From: Sideroxydans sp.
GTDB taxonomy: Bacteria > Pseudomonadota > Gammaproteobacteria > Burkholderiales > Gallionellaceae
Length of the DNA: 64,000 nucleotides
Direction of reading: 5' to 3'
NCBI GenBank assembly: GCA_028710605.1
Contig: JAQTTU010000002.1
Span: forward strand, 1 to 64,000
Under the pieces are notes generated by a model, which saw only the letters and a program-made list of their open reading frames with translations, ran no database searches and had not been told where the DNA came from. Below are positions 9,963 through 18,124 of the stretch, piece by piece (position 1 is the first letter of the stretch; each line of letters begins with the position of its first letter). The translations under genes and the position numbers were made by a program.

Positions 9963-10927
9963 ACTTTTACCCGCCTATCGTTGCCGCGCTGGTTAGCGCG
10001 CTGTTGATTGCCACCATTCTGCGTAGCAAGTGGGGCACCAAAGTGCAGGACATTCCCAATGAACGCTCGTTGCATGCCGCCCCCACTCCGCGTATCGGCG
10101 GCGTGGGGTTGATGGCCGGCATATTGGCGGGTTGGACGCTGCTGTTCGCATCGCTGCAATGGTGGCTGCTGTTGCCTTTGCTCGGCTTGCTGGCGGTTTC
10201 TTTTCTGGACGACATTTACAGCCTGCCGGTGAAACAGCGTTTGTCGGTGCAACTGCTGGCCGCTTTGTTGCTCGTGGTCGGTTCCGGTCTGCTCGCGCAA
10301 CAAGGCGTGGTGGTTGGTGTAGCGATATTATTGCTCACCGTATGGATGACCAATCTCTACAATTTCATGGATGGCTCGGACGGTATGGCGGGCGGCATGG
10401 CGTTGTTCGGTTTCGGCGTATTCGGTGTGGCAGCATTGCAAGGTGACCACGAGAATTTTGCCCTGTTGAATTTTTCCGTGGCGGCAGCGGCGCTGGGTTT
10501 TCTCTTTTTCAACTTTCCCAAGGCTCGCGTGTTCATGGGCGATGCCGGTTCTATTCCGTTGGGATTTCTGGTGGCGGCATTGGGTTTGTGGGGCTGGCAG
10601 CTCGGTTACTGGCCAGCGTGGTTTCCACTGCTGGTGTTCTCGCCGTTCATCGCGGATGCCAGCGTGACGCTGGTGAGGCGCAGTCTGCGCGGCGTGAAGA
10701 TCACCGAAGCGCACCGCGAACATTATTATCAGCGCGCCGTGCAAATGGGCTGGAAACATCGTAATGTGGCGCTGCTCGAATACGTGCTGATGCTGTGTGC
10801 GGGTATCTCGGCCTTGTGCTCGTTAGGCCGGGACTTGCCGTGGCAAGTATTTCTGTTTTGGGGCGGCATCTATGGTGCGCTGATGCTGGTACTGGATTTG
10901 CGCTGGAAGAATTTCAAAAGAATATGA
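9959..10927 (+). CDS. wbpL: WbpL/WecA-like undecaprenyl-phosphate sugar-1-phosphate transferase
   Basis: A 322-residue polytopic membrane enzyme of the MraY/WecA (GT4) family. It starts O-unit assembly by moving an N-acetylhexosamine-1-phosphate to undecaprenyl phosphate. Landmarks include the early DIPNERSLHAAPTPRIGG loop, FLDDIYSL, the FMDGSDGMAGG segment and VFMGDAGS. About 10 hydrophobic segments are apparent. The start at ATG 9959 overlaps the epimerase stop; the stop overlaps the wbpM ATG at 10924. The likely donor is the QuiNAc/FucNAc nucleotide made by its neighbours (inference from order). Confidence 0.9.
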   Translation: MNFYPPIVAALVSALLIATILRSKWGTKVQDIPNERSLHAAPTPRIGGVGLMAGILAGWTLLFASLQWWLLLPLLGLLAVSFLDDIYSLPVKQRLSVQLLAALLLVVGSGLLAQQGVVVGVAILLLTVWMTNLYNFMDGSDGMAGGMALFGFGVFGVAALQGDHENFALLNFSVAAAALGFLFFNFPKARVFMGDAGSIPLGFLVAALGLWGWQLGYWPAWFPLLVFSPFIADASVTLVRRSLRGVKITEAHREHYYQRAVQMGWKHRNVALLEYVLMLCAGISALCSLGRDLPWQVFLFWGGIYGALMLVLDLRWKNFKRI

Positions 10928-12750
10928 ACAAAAATACCCTGATCGCCATGCTGCACGATTTGCTCGTGGCGGCACTCGCCTGGTGGATCGCCTATCTGCT
11001 GCGTTTCAATTTCGATTTGCCGCAAGGTTTCCGCGAAGAATTGTGGCAAACCATGATCTGGATCGTGCCGCTACAGGGTGCGGTATTCTGGGGCTTCAGT
11101 TTGTATCGCGGAGTATGGCGCTTCGCCAGCGTGCCCGATTTGCGCCGTATCCTGTTTGCGGTCATCGCGGCCACCGCGTTGATTCCCATGGTGCTGGGCT
11201 TGTTCCGCGTCGAAGCCGTAGTGCCGCGTTCGGTGCTGATTATCGACCCGCTGTTGTTGCTGTTGATGATGGGCGGCAGCCGTCTGCTGTACCGGTTGTG
11301 GAAAGAGAATCTGTTGTACGGTGATTTTCATTTGCGCGGCGAACCGGTGCTGGTGTTGGGCGCGGGCGAAGCGGGGGTGGCACTGTCCAAAGAACTGGCG
11401 CGCAGCAACGATTGGCATCTGGTGGGTTTCCTTGATGACGACGCGGGCAAGCAAGGCCGCACGCTCAACGGCATCAAAGTGCTGGGCAATCTGGAAAGCA
11501 TGCCTCACTGGAAAGAGCGATTCGGCGTGAAACAAGTGATTATTGCCATGCCCGCCGCCGCCCACCAAAAACGTAAACGCGCCATCGACCTTGCCACGCA
11601 AAGCGGTGTGAAGACACTGACCGTACCGGGTTTCGAAGACCTGTTGAACGGTCGCGTCGCCATCTCGCAATTGCGCGCGGTGGAACTGGACGATTTGCTC
11701 GGGCGCGACCCGGTGCAACTGGACGATGCCGGACTGCACCGGCAATTGACCGGCAAAGTCGTGCTGGTCACCGGGGCTGGCGGTTCCATCGGCTCCGAAC
11801 TGTGCCGCCAGATCACGCGTTTTGCGCCGGAGAAACTGGTGCTGTTCGAAGCCAGCGAGTTCGCGCTGTACAACATCGAACAGGAAATGAACAAGAAATT
11901 CCCGCAACTGAATATCGTGTATCTGGCGGGTGATGTGCGCGATGCGGTGCGGCTGGAGCAGGTGTTCGCGGAATATAAACCCGCCGTGGTGTTTCATGCC
12001 GCCGCCTACAAGCACGTGCCGCTGATGGAACGCCACAACACCTGGCAAGCCGTGCGCAACAACGTGTTCGGCACGTGGCAGGTGGTGAAGTGCGCGCAGA
12101 AACACGGCGTGGAAAAATTTGTGCTGATCTCCACCGACAAAGCGGTGAACCCAACCAACGTGATGGGCACCACCAAACGCATGGCTGAAATGGTGTGCCA
12201 AGGCATGCAACAGGAAAGCGGCACGCGCCTGGTCATCGTGCGCTTCGGCAACGTGCTGGGCAGCAACGGCAGCGTGATCCCCAAGTTCCGCGAGCAGATT
12301 GCCAACGGCGGTCCGATCACCGTCACCCATCCCGAGATCACGCGCTTTTTCATGTCCATCCCCGAAGCCGCGCAACTGGTGATGCAAGCGGGATGTATGG
12401 GAAAAGGCGGCGAAATTTTCGTGCTGGATATGGGCGCGTCAGTGAAGATCGTCGATCTGGCCAAAGACATGATCCGCCTCTCCGGCTTCAGCGAAGACGA
12501 CATCAAGATCGAATTTACCGGCCTGCGTCCCGGCGAAAAACTGTATGAAGAAGTACTGGCCGACAGCGAGCAAACCTTGCCTACACCGCATCCCAAACTG
12601 CGCATCGCACAAGCGCGCGCCGTCTCCGGGAGCGAATTGCATAGCCTGGTGGATTGGGTTGGCAACGACGTGCCGCACGCCGACGATGCAGTGCGTGAAG
12701 GCTTGCGCCGCTGGGTACCCGAATACACACCGACCCCCAACGGGCATTAA
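10924..12750 (+). CDS. wbpM: WbpM-like membrane UDP-GlcNAc 4,6-dehydratase
   Basis: 608 residues: four N-terminal membrane spans, a first Rossmann-like region (VLVLGAGEAGVALS, about residue 140), then the catalytic SDR domain with VLVTGAGGSIGSELC (about residue 280), FHAAAYKHVPLME and STDKAVNPTNVMGTTKRMAE. The MxxxK arrangement replacing YxxxK is characteristic of the FlaA1/WbpM family. It produces UDP-4-keto-6-deoxy sugar for the WbpV-like enzyme. Full length and intact. Overlaps wbpL by ATGA. Confidence 0.93.
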   Translation: MNKNTLIAMLHDLLVAALAWWIAYLLRFNFDLPQGFREELWQTMIWIVPLQGAVFWGFSLYRGVWRFASVPDLRRILFAVIAATALIPMVLGLFRVEAVVPRSVLIIDPLLLLLMMGGSRLLYRLWKENLLYGDFHLRGEPVLVLGAGEAGVALSKELARSNDWHLVGFLDDDAGKQGRTLNGIKVLGNLESMPHWKERFGVKQVIIAMPAAAHQKRKRAIDLATQSGVKTLTVPGFEDLLNGRVAISQLRAVELDDLLGRDPVQLDDAGLHRQLTGKVVLVTGAGGSIGSELCRQITRFAPEKLVLFEASEFALYNIEQEMNKKFPQLNIVYLAGDVRDAVRLEQVFAEYKPAVVFHAAAYKHVPLMERHNTWQAVRNNVFGTWQVVKCAQKHGVEKFVLISTDKAVNPTNVMGTTKRMAEMVCQGMQQESGTRLVIVRFGNVLGSNGSVIPKFREQIANGGPITVTHPEITRFFMSIPEAAQLVMQAGCMGKGGEIFVLDMGASVKIVDLAKDMIRLSGFSEDDIKIEFTGLRPGEKLYEEVLADSEQTLPTPHPKLRIAQARAVSGSELHSLVDWVGNDVPHADDAVREGLRRWVPEYTPTPNGH

Positions 12751-12753
12751 GCA

Positions 12754-13497
12754 GTGTCATCCCTGTCCGTCATCCTCATCACCAAAAACGAAGCCGCCAA
12801 CATTCGCCCCTGTCTGGAATCCGTGGCGTGGGCGGACGAGATTATCGTGGTGGATGCGGGCAGCACGGACGACACCGCAGCCATCGCCAGACAAATGGGG
12901 GCGCAGGTGTTTGAACACGACTGGCCGGGCTTCGGTCCGCAAAAAAATCGCGCGTTGGACTACGCGAGCAAGGATTGGATTTTCTCGCTTGATGCCGACG
13001 AACGCGTGACACCGCAGTTGCGCACCGAGATCGAACAGGCGATGCGCGCTGCCGAACATGACGGCTATTACTGCCCGCGCCTGTCGCAGTTCTGCGGCAA
13101 ATTCGTGCACCATTGCGGCTGGTATCCTGACTACATATTGCGTTTGTTCAAACGCGGCGCAGGTCGCTTCTCGGACAGTCTGGTGCACGAAAGCGTGCTG
13201 CTCACGGGCAGCGCAGCAAGATTGAAAAATCCGCTGCTGCATTACAGCTACCTCACAGCGGATGACGTGGAGCGCAAGGTCGAACACTATTCCAGCGCCG
13301 CAGCGCAGCAAATGTTTCAAGCGGGAAAACGTTCAAATCTGGCAGGCGCGCTGCTGAGCGCAGGCTGGGCGTTTGTGCGCACTTACGTGCTGCGTTTGGG
13401 CGTGCTGGACGGCATTATCGGCTGGCGCATCGCCAACATGAACGCGCGCACCACCTACCTCAAATACCGTAAGCTCACCTCGCTCGCAAGCCAGTAA
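12754..13497 (+). CDS. WaaE-like family 2 glycosyltransferase (LPS core)
   Basis: A 247-residue transferase with SVILITKNEAANIRPCLES, IIVVDAGSTDDT, FGPQKNRALD and the LDADERV acidic motif, followed by HHCGWYPDYILRLF. This set is typical of WaaE/KdtX-type enzymes that add glucose to the inner LPS core. The start is GTG 12754, 3 bp after wbpM; no better start exists. The last residues (KLTSLASQ) are encoded by sequence resembling the left edge of the dispersed repeat that also borders the downstream duplication, so the C-terminus may have been reshaped by it. Confidence 0.83.
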   Translation: MSSLSVILITKNEAANIRPCLESVAWADEIIVVDAGSTDDTAAIARQMGAQVFEHDWPGFGPQKNRALDYASKDWIFSLDADERVTPQLRTEIEQAMRAAEHDGYYCPRLSQFCGKFVHHCGWYPDYILRLFKRGAGRFSDSLVHESVLLTGSAARLKNPLLHYSYLTADDVERKVEHYSSAAAQQMFQAGKRSNLAGALLSAGWAFVRTYVLRLGVLDGIIGWRIANMNARTTYLKYRKLTSLASQ

Positions 13498-13555
13498 ATA
13501 CGGGCATCTACACGCATCGCATGAGGTAGATCGCCTATTGGTGGGCGTTCCCGGG
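13491..13555 (+). repeat. Dispersed repeat 'GATCGCCTATTG' (copy 1)
   Basis: A roughly 65-bp element with the pattern ATACGGGCATCT, a variable arm, then GATCGCCTATTG and GGGCGTTCCC. Related copies occur at 16461, 19523, 33308, 53966 (half) and, inverted, at 62050 and 63201. Terminal CGGG/CCCG bases can pair across the unit, so it may form a stem. In this copy it borders the secreted-cassette duplication. It has no coding content. Confidence 0.75.
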
Positions 13556-13705
13556 CAGAGTGCCACATTGAACAGCTCAGAATGCCACAATCAATCCAAG
13601 GTCATTGACAGCGCGCAAGCCCGCATGTGACAGTGCGCCCGCTCGGAGGAGGAATACCAGAAAAATATAAAACCGAATCATGCCGAGAATTGCAAAGGGG
13701 TAGCG

Positions 13706-13813
13706 ATGAACACGTTATTGTTTTTGGCAACAGGCAACAGGCAACAGGCAACAGGCAACAGGCAACAGGCAACAGGCAACAGGCAACAGGCTCGGATGCA
13801 AAGCATCGAATGA
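13706..13813 (+). CDS. Possible 35-residue leader peptide spanning a heptamer tract (copy 1)
   Basis: ATG 13706 has a strong ribosome site (AAAGGGG, 6 bp spacing). The frame reads MNTLLFLATGN, three ATGNRQQ-type periods from the GGCAACA repeats, then stops at TGA 13811. That TGA overlaps the ATG of the M15-like gene (ATGA), giving an arrangement suited to translational coupling. Because the unit is 7 bp, each gain or loss shifts the frame. The second cassette copy has 2 units, and there the same leader runs on past the downstream start. Expression is not shown; this is an inference from layout. Confidence 0.4.
   Translation: MNTLLFLATGNRQQATGNRQQATGNRQQARMQSIE
13726..13790 (+). repeat. Heptanucleotide tandem repeat, 9 units
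   Basis: Nine perfect GGCAACA units plus a trailing GG. The paralogous position at 16686 has only two units in otherwise identical sequence, so the tract has changed length since the duplication. Perfect short repeats just before a start codon are classical slipped-strand mispairing sites. The length difference of 49 bp is not a multiple of three. Confidence 0.95.
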
Positions 13814-15219
13814 CACAGTGGCTGGCGAAGCTGCTTATCGTGCTTTCCATAGCGGTATCATGTGAAGCGCTAGCTGCGGTGGAGTCTGTCCCGCCAGAAC
13901 AAAAGTGGGCTGTATCGAGTGGCGTAGGTGCTCTTTTGAATATTAGTTTTTACCAGCCATCCAAACCGGAAGCCTGTCTGTTTTTTTTCAACAATTTCGT
14001 TATCAATTCGCCCTATCCGCCCCATTCTTACATTGGTGATGATGGTACCAATTGCAATTGGACCAACAAATTTGGCGGGCAAATAAGTAACTATTTGCTT
14101 GCAACAGCTTGTCCTGTCCCCAAGGTCAATCCTGATGTGCCATATACATATCTCCCCGCCACCAATACGTGCGAACGCGAACTAATATACAAACTCAAAC
14201 TAACTCCTGACAGCGCCACCATCGAGCCCGGCCAATCATACGAATTCACCGCAACGGTAACGACGCTAGACGACAAACAGCCGAGCATATCAGTCTCGGT
14301 TTCCGTCAAGGTGGAAGCTGGGGCAAGCAACGGCGGTGCGCCTCCCCAAGGCGAAGTTTCACCCGCCATAGGGAGTAACACATTCCCGATCAAGTTCACC
14401 TCCACACAAGGCTCGGGTATCCACACCATTACGGCGACGTGCGGGCTGTGCGAGAACGGCCCTCAGACAGTGAAGGTAATTGTGAAGGCAGGCTGTCCAG
14501 AACACGCTTCCGGCTCGCCTTGTGCCTGCGATGAGGGGTATAAATTCAACAAAGATAAAACACAGTGTGTTTGTCCGATTGATCCGTTGCCGGATCTACC
14601 CGCCGATGATTTGTGTGCGCAATCTTTGAATAAAGGGCTTGGGGTGGATGTGGATGATAAATGTCCAAAACTCGACGACAGGATGCTTGGGGCAAATGGT
14701 CAATTGCAGTGCTTTGCCAACAAGATTACGGCTGCAAATGCAATGGCAAGGCCGCAGATTCCGTATTCAGGGCCAACTGCTAAATATCGTAATGCGGCTT
14801 ATCAGGCGCATCTGCTGAATATTTGGAAAAAGATGATTGAGCTAATTAAGCTTGAAGACCCGGCGGAAATTACTGCCTGCGCGCCACTGCGAAACAAGGT
14901 CGCCGCAGAAAAAGGATGTGACACAGACGATGGATGTCCTGCCGCATGTACTGCGGGCAGCCACTGCATACGCAACAAACCAGCGACATATAGTAATCAC
15001 ACCCAAGGCACGGCGTTTGATGTACCCCAAAATACGATTAACGGGCTGATAAATGAACTTACGCCGCTTCCACCCGCACCTATGTCGCCGCTTAAGAAAC
15101 TACAGGCGCAGCGATTTTGGATTGCGAGTTGGTTGGCAAAACCGACGGCGTGCAATCTGGAGTGGGGTGGAAATTTTAATGACCCCAAACCAGATTTCGT
15201 TCACTTTCAGTTACCTTAA
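13810..15219 (+). CDS. Secreted Ig-like protein with M15 peptidase-like C-terminus (copy 1)
   Basis: 469 residues from ATG 13810. In order: signal peptide (LAKLLIVLSIAVSCEALA, cleavage probably after ALA); a Cys-containing N-domain; an Ig-like strand domain (about 125-220); a Cys-rich EGF-like hinge (GCPEHASGSPCACDEGYKF); and a C-terminal D-Ala-D-Ala carboxypeptidase-like domain with YRNAAYQAHL, the zinc motif HTQGTAFDV and a final WGGNFNDPKPDFVHFQL. HxxGxAxD plus the last HF are M15/LAS zinc ligands, so peptidoglycan peptide cleavage is plausible. Residues 1-248 are identical to copy 2; the rest differs. The start has a poor ribosome site and may depend on the leader. A GTG at 13627 would give a 530-residue form, less likely. 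Confidence 0.8.
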   Translation: MTQWLAKLLIVLSIAVSCEALAAVESVPPEQKWAVSSGVGALLNISFYQPSKPEACLFFFNNFVINSPYPPHSYIGDDGTNCNWTNKFGGQISNYLLATACPVPKVNPDVPYTYLPATNTCERELIYKLKLTPDSATIEPGQSYEFTATVTTLDDKQPSISVSVSVKVEAGASNGGAPPQGEVSPAIGSNTFPIKFTSTQGSGIHTITATCGLCENGPQTVKVIVKAGCPEHASGSPCACDEGYKFNKDKTQCVCPIDPLPDLPADDLCAQSLNKGLGVDVDDKCPKLDDRMLGANGQLQCFANKITAANAMARPQIPYSGPTAKYRNAAYQAHLLNIWKKMIELIKLEDPAEITACAPLRNKVAAEKGCDTDDGCPAACTAGSHCIRNKPATYSNHTQGTAFDVPQNTINGLINELTPLPPAPMSPLKKLQAQRFWIASWLAKPTACNLEWGGNFNDPKPDFVHFQLP

Positions 15220-15238
15220 AACGAAAAAGGAAATTGCC

Positions 15239-16312
15239 ATGATAATTAGTAAATCAGTTTTCAAGCGAGTGCTCAGTTGGATAGGCACGATTGCTGTAAT
15301 AATTACCAGTTTCCCTTGCTTCGCCCAAGACCCAGTGACGGTTCACGTCTTGGCTGTGCATTACGCGGGGAATATTCAGTACAGTTATCAGGTAACCAAC
15401 CATACTCGGGCACGCAGCATCGTATCAGTGAGCATCGGTAATTGCGGAGAACAACCCCCCGACCCTGTAAACCCTGTCAATGCTCAACCGGAATTGTTAA
15501 TCTATCCGGCAGGTTCCTATTGGCAGCGCATGCCCGATCAGGGAGATAGTCAGAATGTTACGCTTCGGATTGGTGGAACTTTTTCAAATCCACCGGGCTG
15601 GTCTGGTGGAATACTTGGTTACGATGAAACGAGTTATTTCTCAGTTGACTGGCATAGAAATGTTCAACTCGATCCTGGCATCCGTCCGGGTCAAACCTTC
15701 AATTTTGGTGTAACTGTTCCTCTTAATGATGACCCGAGGAGCCCTTACTCAATGGAAGACCCGGCATATTTACATGGGCATTTCACAGTTGGATTTAACT
15801 ACAGCAAATTAACGGATGAAGGGCCATCGTCATGGAACTACACCGGTTCTATTGTTCCACTCGACACCACCCCGCCAACCCTTGCAGTAAGCCTAAGTCC
15901 TAACATTCTGCGCACAACTGAAAAGCTTGTACCCATTACTGCCACCATCACAGTGATGGATGACCACGACCCCGCACCTGAAATCAAACTCGAATCCATC
16001 ACCGCGAATGAGGTTCTGGGTAATGAGGACATCAAGGATGCTCAGTTCATCCTCGATGATCGCCAGTTCATGCTCAAGGCCGACCGCCACTTAAAGGCAG
16101 GTCGGATATACACCGTGACCTATTCCGCCACCGATGGCACAGGCAACAAAACCACGGCCTCAGCTACCGTGACTGTGCCGCACGACCAGAGTGACAAGGA
16201 ACGTGAGGACAAAGGCAAAGGCGACGGAAAGAAGGACGAGCGCAAGGACGGCAAGTCGGATAAAGGTGACGGAAAAAGTTCTGAGAACAAGCCCGTCTGG
16301 AAGTTCTGGTAG
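15239..16312 (+). CDS. Secreted Ig-like protein with charged C-terminal tail (copy 1)
   Basis: 357 residues, family not recognised. ATG 15239 follows AAAAAGGAAATT and lies 19 bp after the M15-like gene. A signal peptide ends near SFPCFA. The N-domain (about 30-195) shares only patterns with copy 2: HYAGNIQYSYQVTN, and PGQTFNFGVTVPL. An Ig-like domain follows (DTTPPTLAVSLSPN to TASATVTVPHDQ). The end is a hydrophilic Lys/Asp/Glu-rich stretch of about 45 residues closing in WKFW. The conserved end and paired divergence with the upstream protein suggest the two proteins act together in the periplasm or at the surface (inference). Confidence 0.75.
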   Translation: MIISKSVFKRVLSWIGTIAVIITSFPCFAQDPVTVHVLAVHYAGNIQYSYQVTNHTRARSIVSVSIGNCGEQPPDPVNPVNAQPELLIYPAGSYWQRMPDQGDSQNVTLRIGGTFSNPPGWSGGILGYDETSYFSVDWHRNVQLDPGIRPGQTFNFGVTVPLNDDPRSPYSMEDPAYLHGHFTVGFNYSKLTDEGPSSWNYTGSIVPLDTTPPTLAVSLSPNILRTTEKLVPITATITVMDDHDPAPEIKLESITANEVLGNEDIKDAQFILDDRQFMLKADRHLKAGRIYTVTYSATDGTGNKTTASATVTVPHDQSDKEREDKGKGDGKKDERKDGKSDKGDGKSSENKPVWKFW

Positions 16313-16665
16313 TTGATAGGATTGCAGCAAAGTCGCGCGCACCTGTAAACGAGGCATCGCGTGAGAAATCAACAGAGAGCAGCGAAACCCATCGCCAAGG
16401 TTACGAATGATGGGGTTCGCATTGCTCCACCCGTCTGCGAAAGATCACCTTGGCGCAAAGCCAGTAAATACGGGTACATACACGAAGTGAGCGAGGCGGA
16501 ATGCCTATCGACAGGTATTCCCGGACAGTTGAATAGCCTAAATGCCACAACAATTTCAAGGTCATTGACAGCGCGCAATCCCGCATGGGACAGTGCGCCC
16601 GCTCGGAGGAGGAATACCAGAAAAATATAAAACCGAATCATGCCGAGAATTGCAAAGGGGTAGCG
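16313..16665 (+). other. Cassette spacer with conserved leader sequence (copy 1 to copy 2)
   Basis: A 350-bp gap without a convincing gene. 16317-16318 is the single TA at which copy 2 carries a MITE. 16320-16460 is conserved after the second cassette (19381-19522). 16461-16527 is the dispersed border repeat. The stretch from about 16560, with a TTGACA at 16566 and a GGAGGAGG run near 16607, is nearly identical to the region before the first cassette and may hold the promoter; no clear -10 was seen. Short frames here look random. Confidence 0.6.
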
Positions 16666-16776
16666 ATGAACACGTTATTGTTTTTGGCAACAGGCAACAG
16701 GCTCGGATGCAAAGCATCGAATGACACAGTGGCTGGCGAAGCTGCTTATCGTGCTTTCCATAGCGGTATCATGTGA
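16666..16776 (+). CDS. Possible leader peptide (copy 2, two heptamer units)
   Basis: Same ATG and AAAGGGG ribosome site as the leader at 13706. With only two GGCAACA units the frame continues past the start of the M15-like gene and stops at TGA 16774, overlapping it by 56 bp in another frame. If the leader is translated, ribosomes would not terminate at the downstream ATG as in copy 1, which could lower coupled expression. Speculative, but the in-window comparison makes the frame difference certain. Confidence 0.35.
   Translation: MNTLLFLATGNRLGCKASNDTVAGEAAYRAFHSGIM
16686..16701 (+). repeat. Heptanucleotide repeat, 2 units
   Basis: Two GGCAACA units plus GG, at the position that holds nine units in the first cassette. 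Flanks match base for base. Confidence 0.9.
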
Positions 16777-18106
16777 AGCGCTAGCTGCGGTGGAGTCTGT
16801 CCCGCCAGAACAAAAGTGGGCTGTATCGAGTGGCGTAGGTGCTCTTTTGAATATTAGTTTTTACCAGCCATCCAAACCGGAAGCCTGTCTGTTTTTTTTC
16901 AACAATTTCGTTATCAATTCGCCCTATCCGCCCCATTCTTACATTGGTGATGATGGTACCAATTGCAATTGGACCAACAAATTTGGCGGGCAAATAAGTA
17001 ACTATTTGCTTGCAACAGCTTGTCCTGTCCCCAAGGTCAATCCTGATGTGCCATATACATATCTCCCCGCCACCAATACGTGCGAACGCGAACTAATATA
17101 CAAACTCAAACTAACTCCTGACAGCGCCACCATCGAGCCCGGCCAATCATACGAATTCACCGCAACGGTAACGACGCTAGACGACAAACAGCCGAGCATA
17201 TCAGTCTCGGTTTCCGTCAAGGTGGAAGCTGGGGCAAGCAACGGCGGTGCGCCTCCCCAAGGCGAAGTTTCACCCGCCATAGGGAGTAACACATTCCCGA
17301 TCAAGTTCACCTCCACACAAGGCTCGGGTATCCACACCATTACGGCGACGTGCGGGCTGTGCGAGAACGGCCCTCAGACAGTGAAGGTAATTGTGAAGGC
17401 AGGCTGTCCAGAACACGCTTCCGGCTCGCCTTGTGCCTGCGATGAGGGGTATAAATTCAACAAAGAGAACACTCAGTGCGTTTGTTTTATCGACCCGCTG
17501 CCAGATATTGGCAAAGATAAATGCACGCAAGCTTTGGAGTCTGGTAGCAGTGCAACTATCCAGCGTGACTGTCCGCCGCTCAACAAAAAATTGACCGACC
17601 CGCCGAACGGGCAGATTCAATGCTTGGCTGACAAAATCCATGCACTGGGTATCGCCTACAACGGACCGACTGCAACTATCAGGACTGAGGCTTATCAGAA
17701 GCACTTTGTGGAGGTGTGGGCAAAGTGGGTGGAAATCCGAGATGCTGCACTTTCAGATGCACAGAAACTGGCGTGCGCTGATGTTATTGCAAACGTTAAA
17801 AGGGAAAAGGAGGAGATACACGGCCTTGACTCACCGCCTTCCACTAAAGGCAATAACGCACCTCACGTTCTCGGCAATGCAATAGATATATCGAGGAGTG
17901 TTGCTGCGGCACTGAAAGTTCGGGCAACAACGACAACCAGAGCGCCTATTTTCCGGGGTTGCATAGCCTGCACTTTTGTCACGATAACCAACGGTGTTCA
18001 GGATTACGTTAACAGCGCGGTGGTAAACCCACCTGCTTGCAAACTGAAATGGGGCGGGACATTTATTCCCGTTGACGATGTTCATTTCCAGCTTCAGCAG
18101 CCTTAA
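16721..18106 (+). CDS. Secreted Ig-like protein with M15 peptidase-like C-terminus (copy 2)
   Basis: 461 residues. Signal peptide, N-domain, Ig-like domain and the start of the Cys-rich hinge are identical to copy 1 through residue 248. The C-terminal half diverges but keeps M15/LAS features: YRTEAYQKHFVEVW, the HVLGNAIDI zinc motif (HxxGxAxD) and WGGTFIPVDDVHFQL at the end. Both copies thus keep putative zinc ligands and are probably functional; different loops suggest different substrates. Sequence alone does not show whether the protein acts on its own wall, other cells, or a non-peptidoglycan target. Confidence 0.8.
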   Translation: MTQWLAKLLIVLSIAVSCEALAAVESVPPEQKWAVSSGVGALLNISFYQPSKPEACLFFFNNFVINSPYPPHSYIGDDGTNCNWTNKFGGQISNYLLATACPVPKVNPDVPYTYLPATNTCERELIYKLKLTPDSATIEPGQSYEFTATVTTLDDKQPSISVSVSVKVEAGASNGGAPPQGEVSPAIGSNTFPIKFTSTQGSGIHTITATCGLCENGPQTVKVIVKAGCPEHASGSPCACDEGYKFNKENTQCVCFIDPLPDIGKDKCTQALESGSSATIQRDCPPLNKKLTDPPNGQIQCLADKIHALGIAYNGPTATIRTEAYQKHFVEVWAKWVEIRDAALSDAQKLACADVIANVKREKEEIHGLDSPPSTKGNNAPHVLGNAIDISRSVAAALKVRATTTTRAPIFRGCIACTFVTITNGVQDYVNSAVVNPPACKLKWGGTFIPVDDVHFQLQQP

Positions 18107-18124
18107 GCATTCAAGGAGACCAAC

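Larger units (their letters stand above)
13491..16460 (+). repeat. Tandem duplication unit 1 (secreted two-gene cassette)
   Basis: This unit begins at CCAGTAAATACGGGCATC and runs to the next occurrence of the same border at 16461. It contains a leader with a heptanucleotide tract, the M15-like gene and the Ig-like gene. The next unit has the same order. From about 13625 to 14555 the nucleotide sequence is identical to 16575-17466 by eye, apart from tract length. The interior to about 16050 is divergent, and the last 250 bp of the second gene is again nearly identical. Three copies of the border repeat (13491, 16461, 19523) would explain expansion by unequal crossing over. Confidence 0.85.

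Noticed and set aside
11071-12387. 438-residue open frame on the minus strand
   Set aside because: Antisense to wbpM; His/Gln-rich composition and no family features, a codon-bias shadow.
13726-13790. Possible CRISPR-like array
   Set aside because: Units are 7 bp with no spacers; it is a simple tandem repeat.
13627-13809. N-terminal extension of the first M15-like protein from GTG 13627
   Set aside because: No ribosome site; open only because of the present heptamer count, and absent in the second copy, which starts at the conserved MTQW.
13810-13884. Lipoprotein signal in the M15-like proteins
   Set aside because: The Cys in AVSC lacks Leu at -3; the later ALA-A site fits ordinary signal peptidase better.
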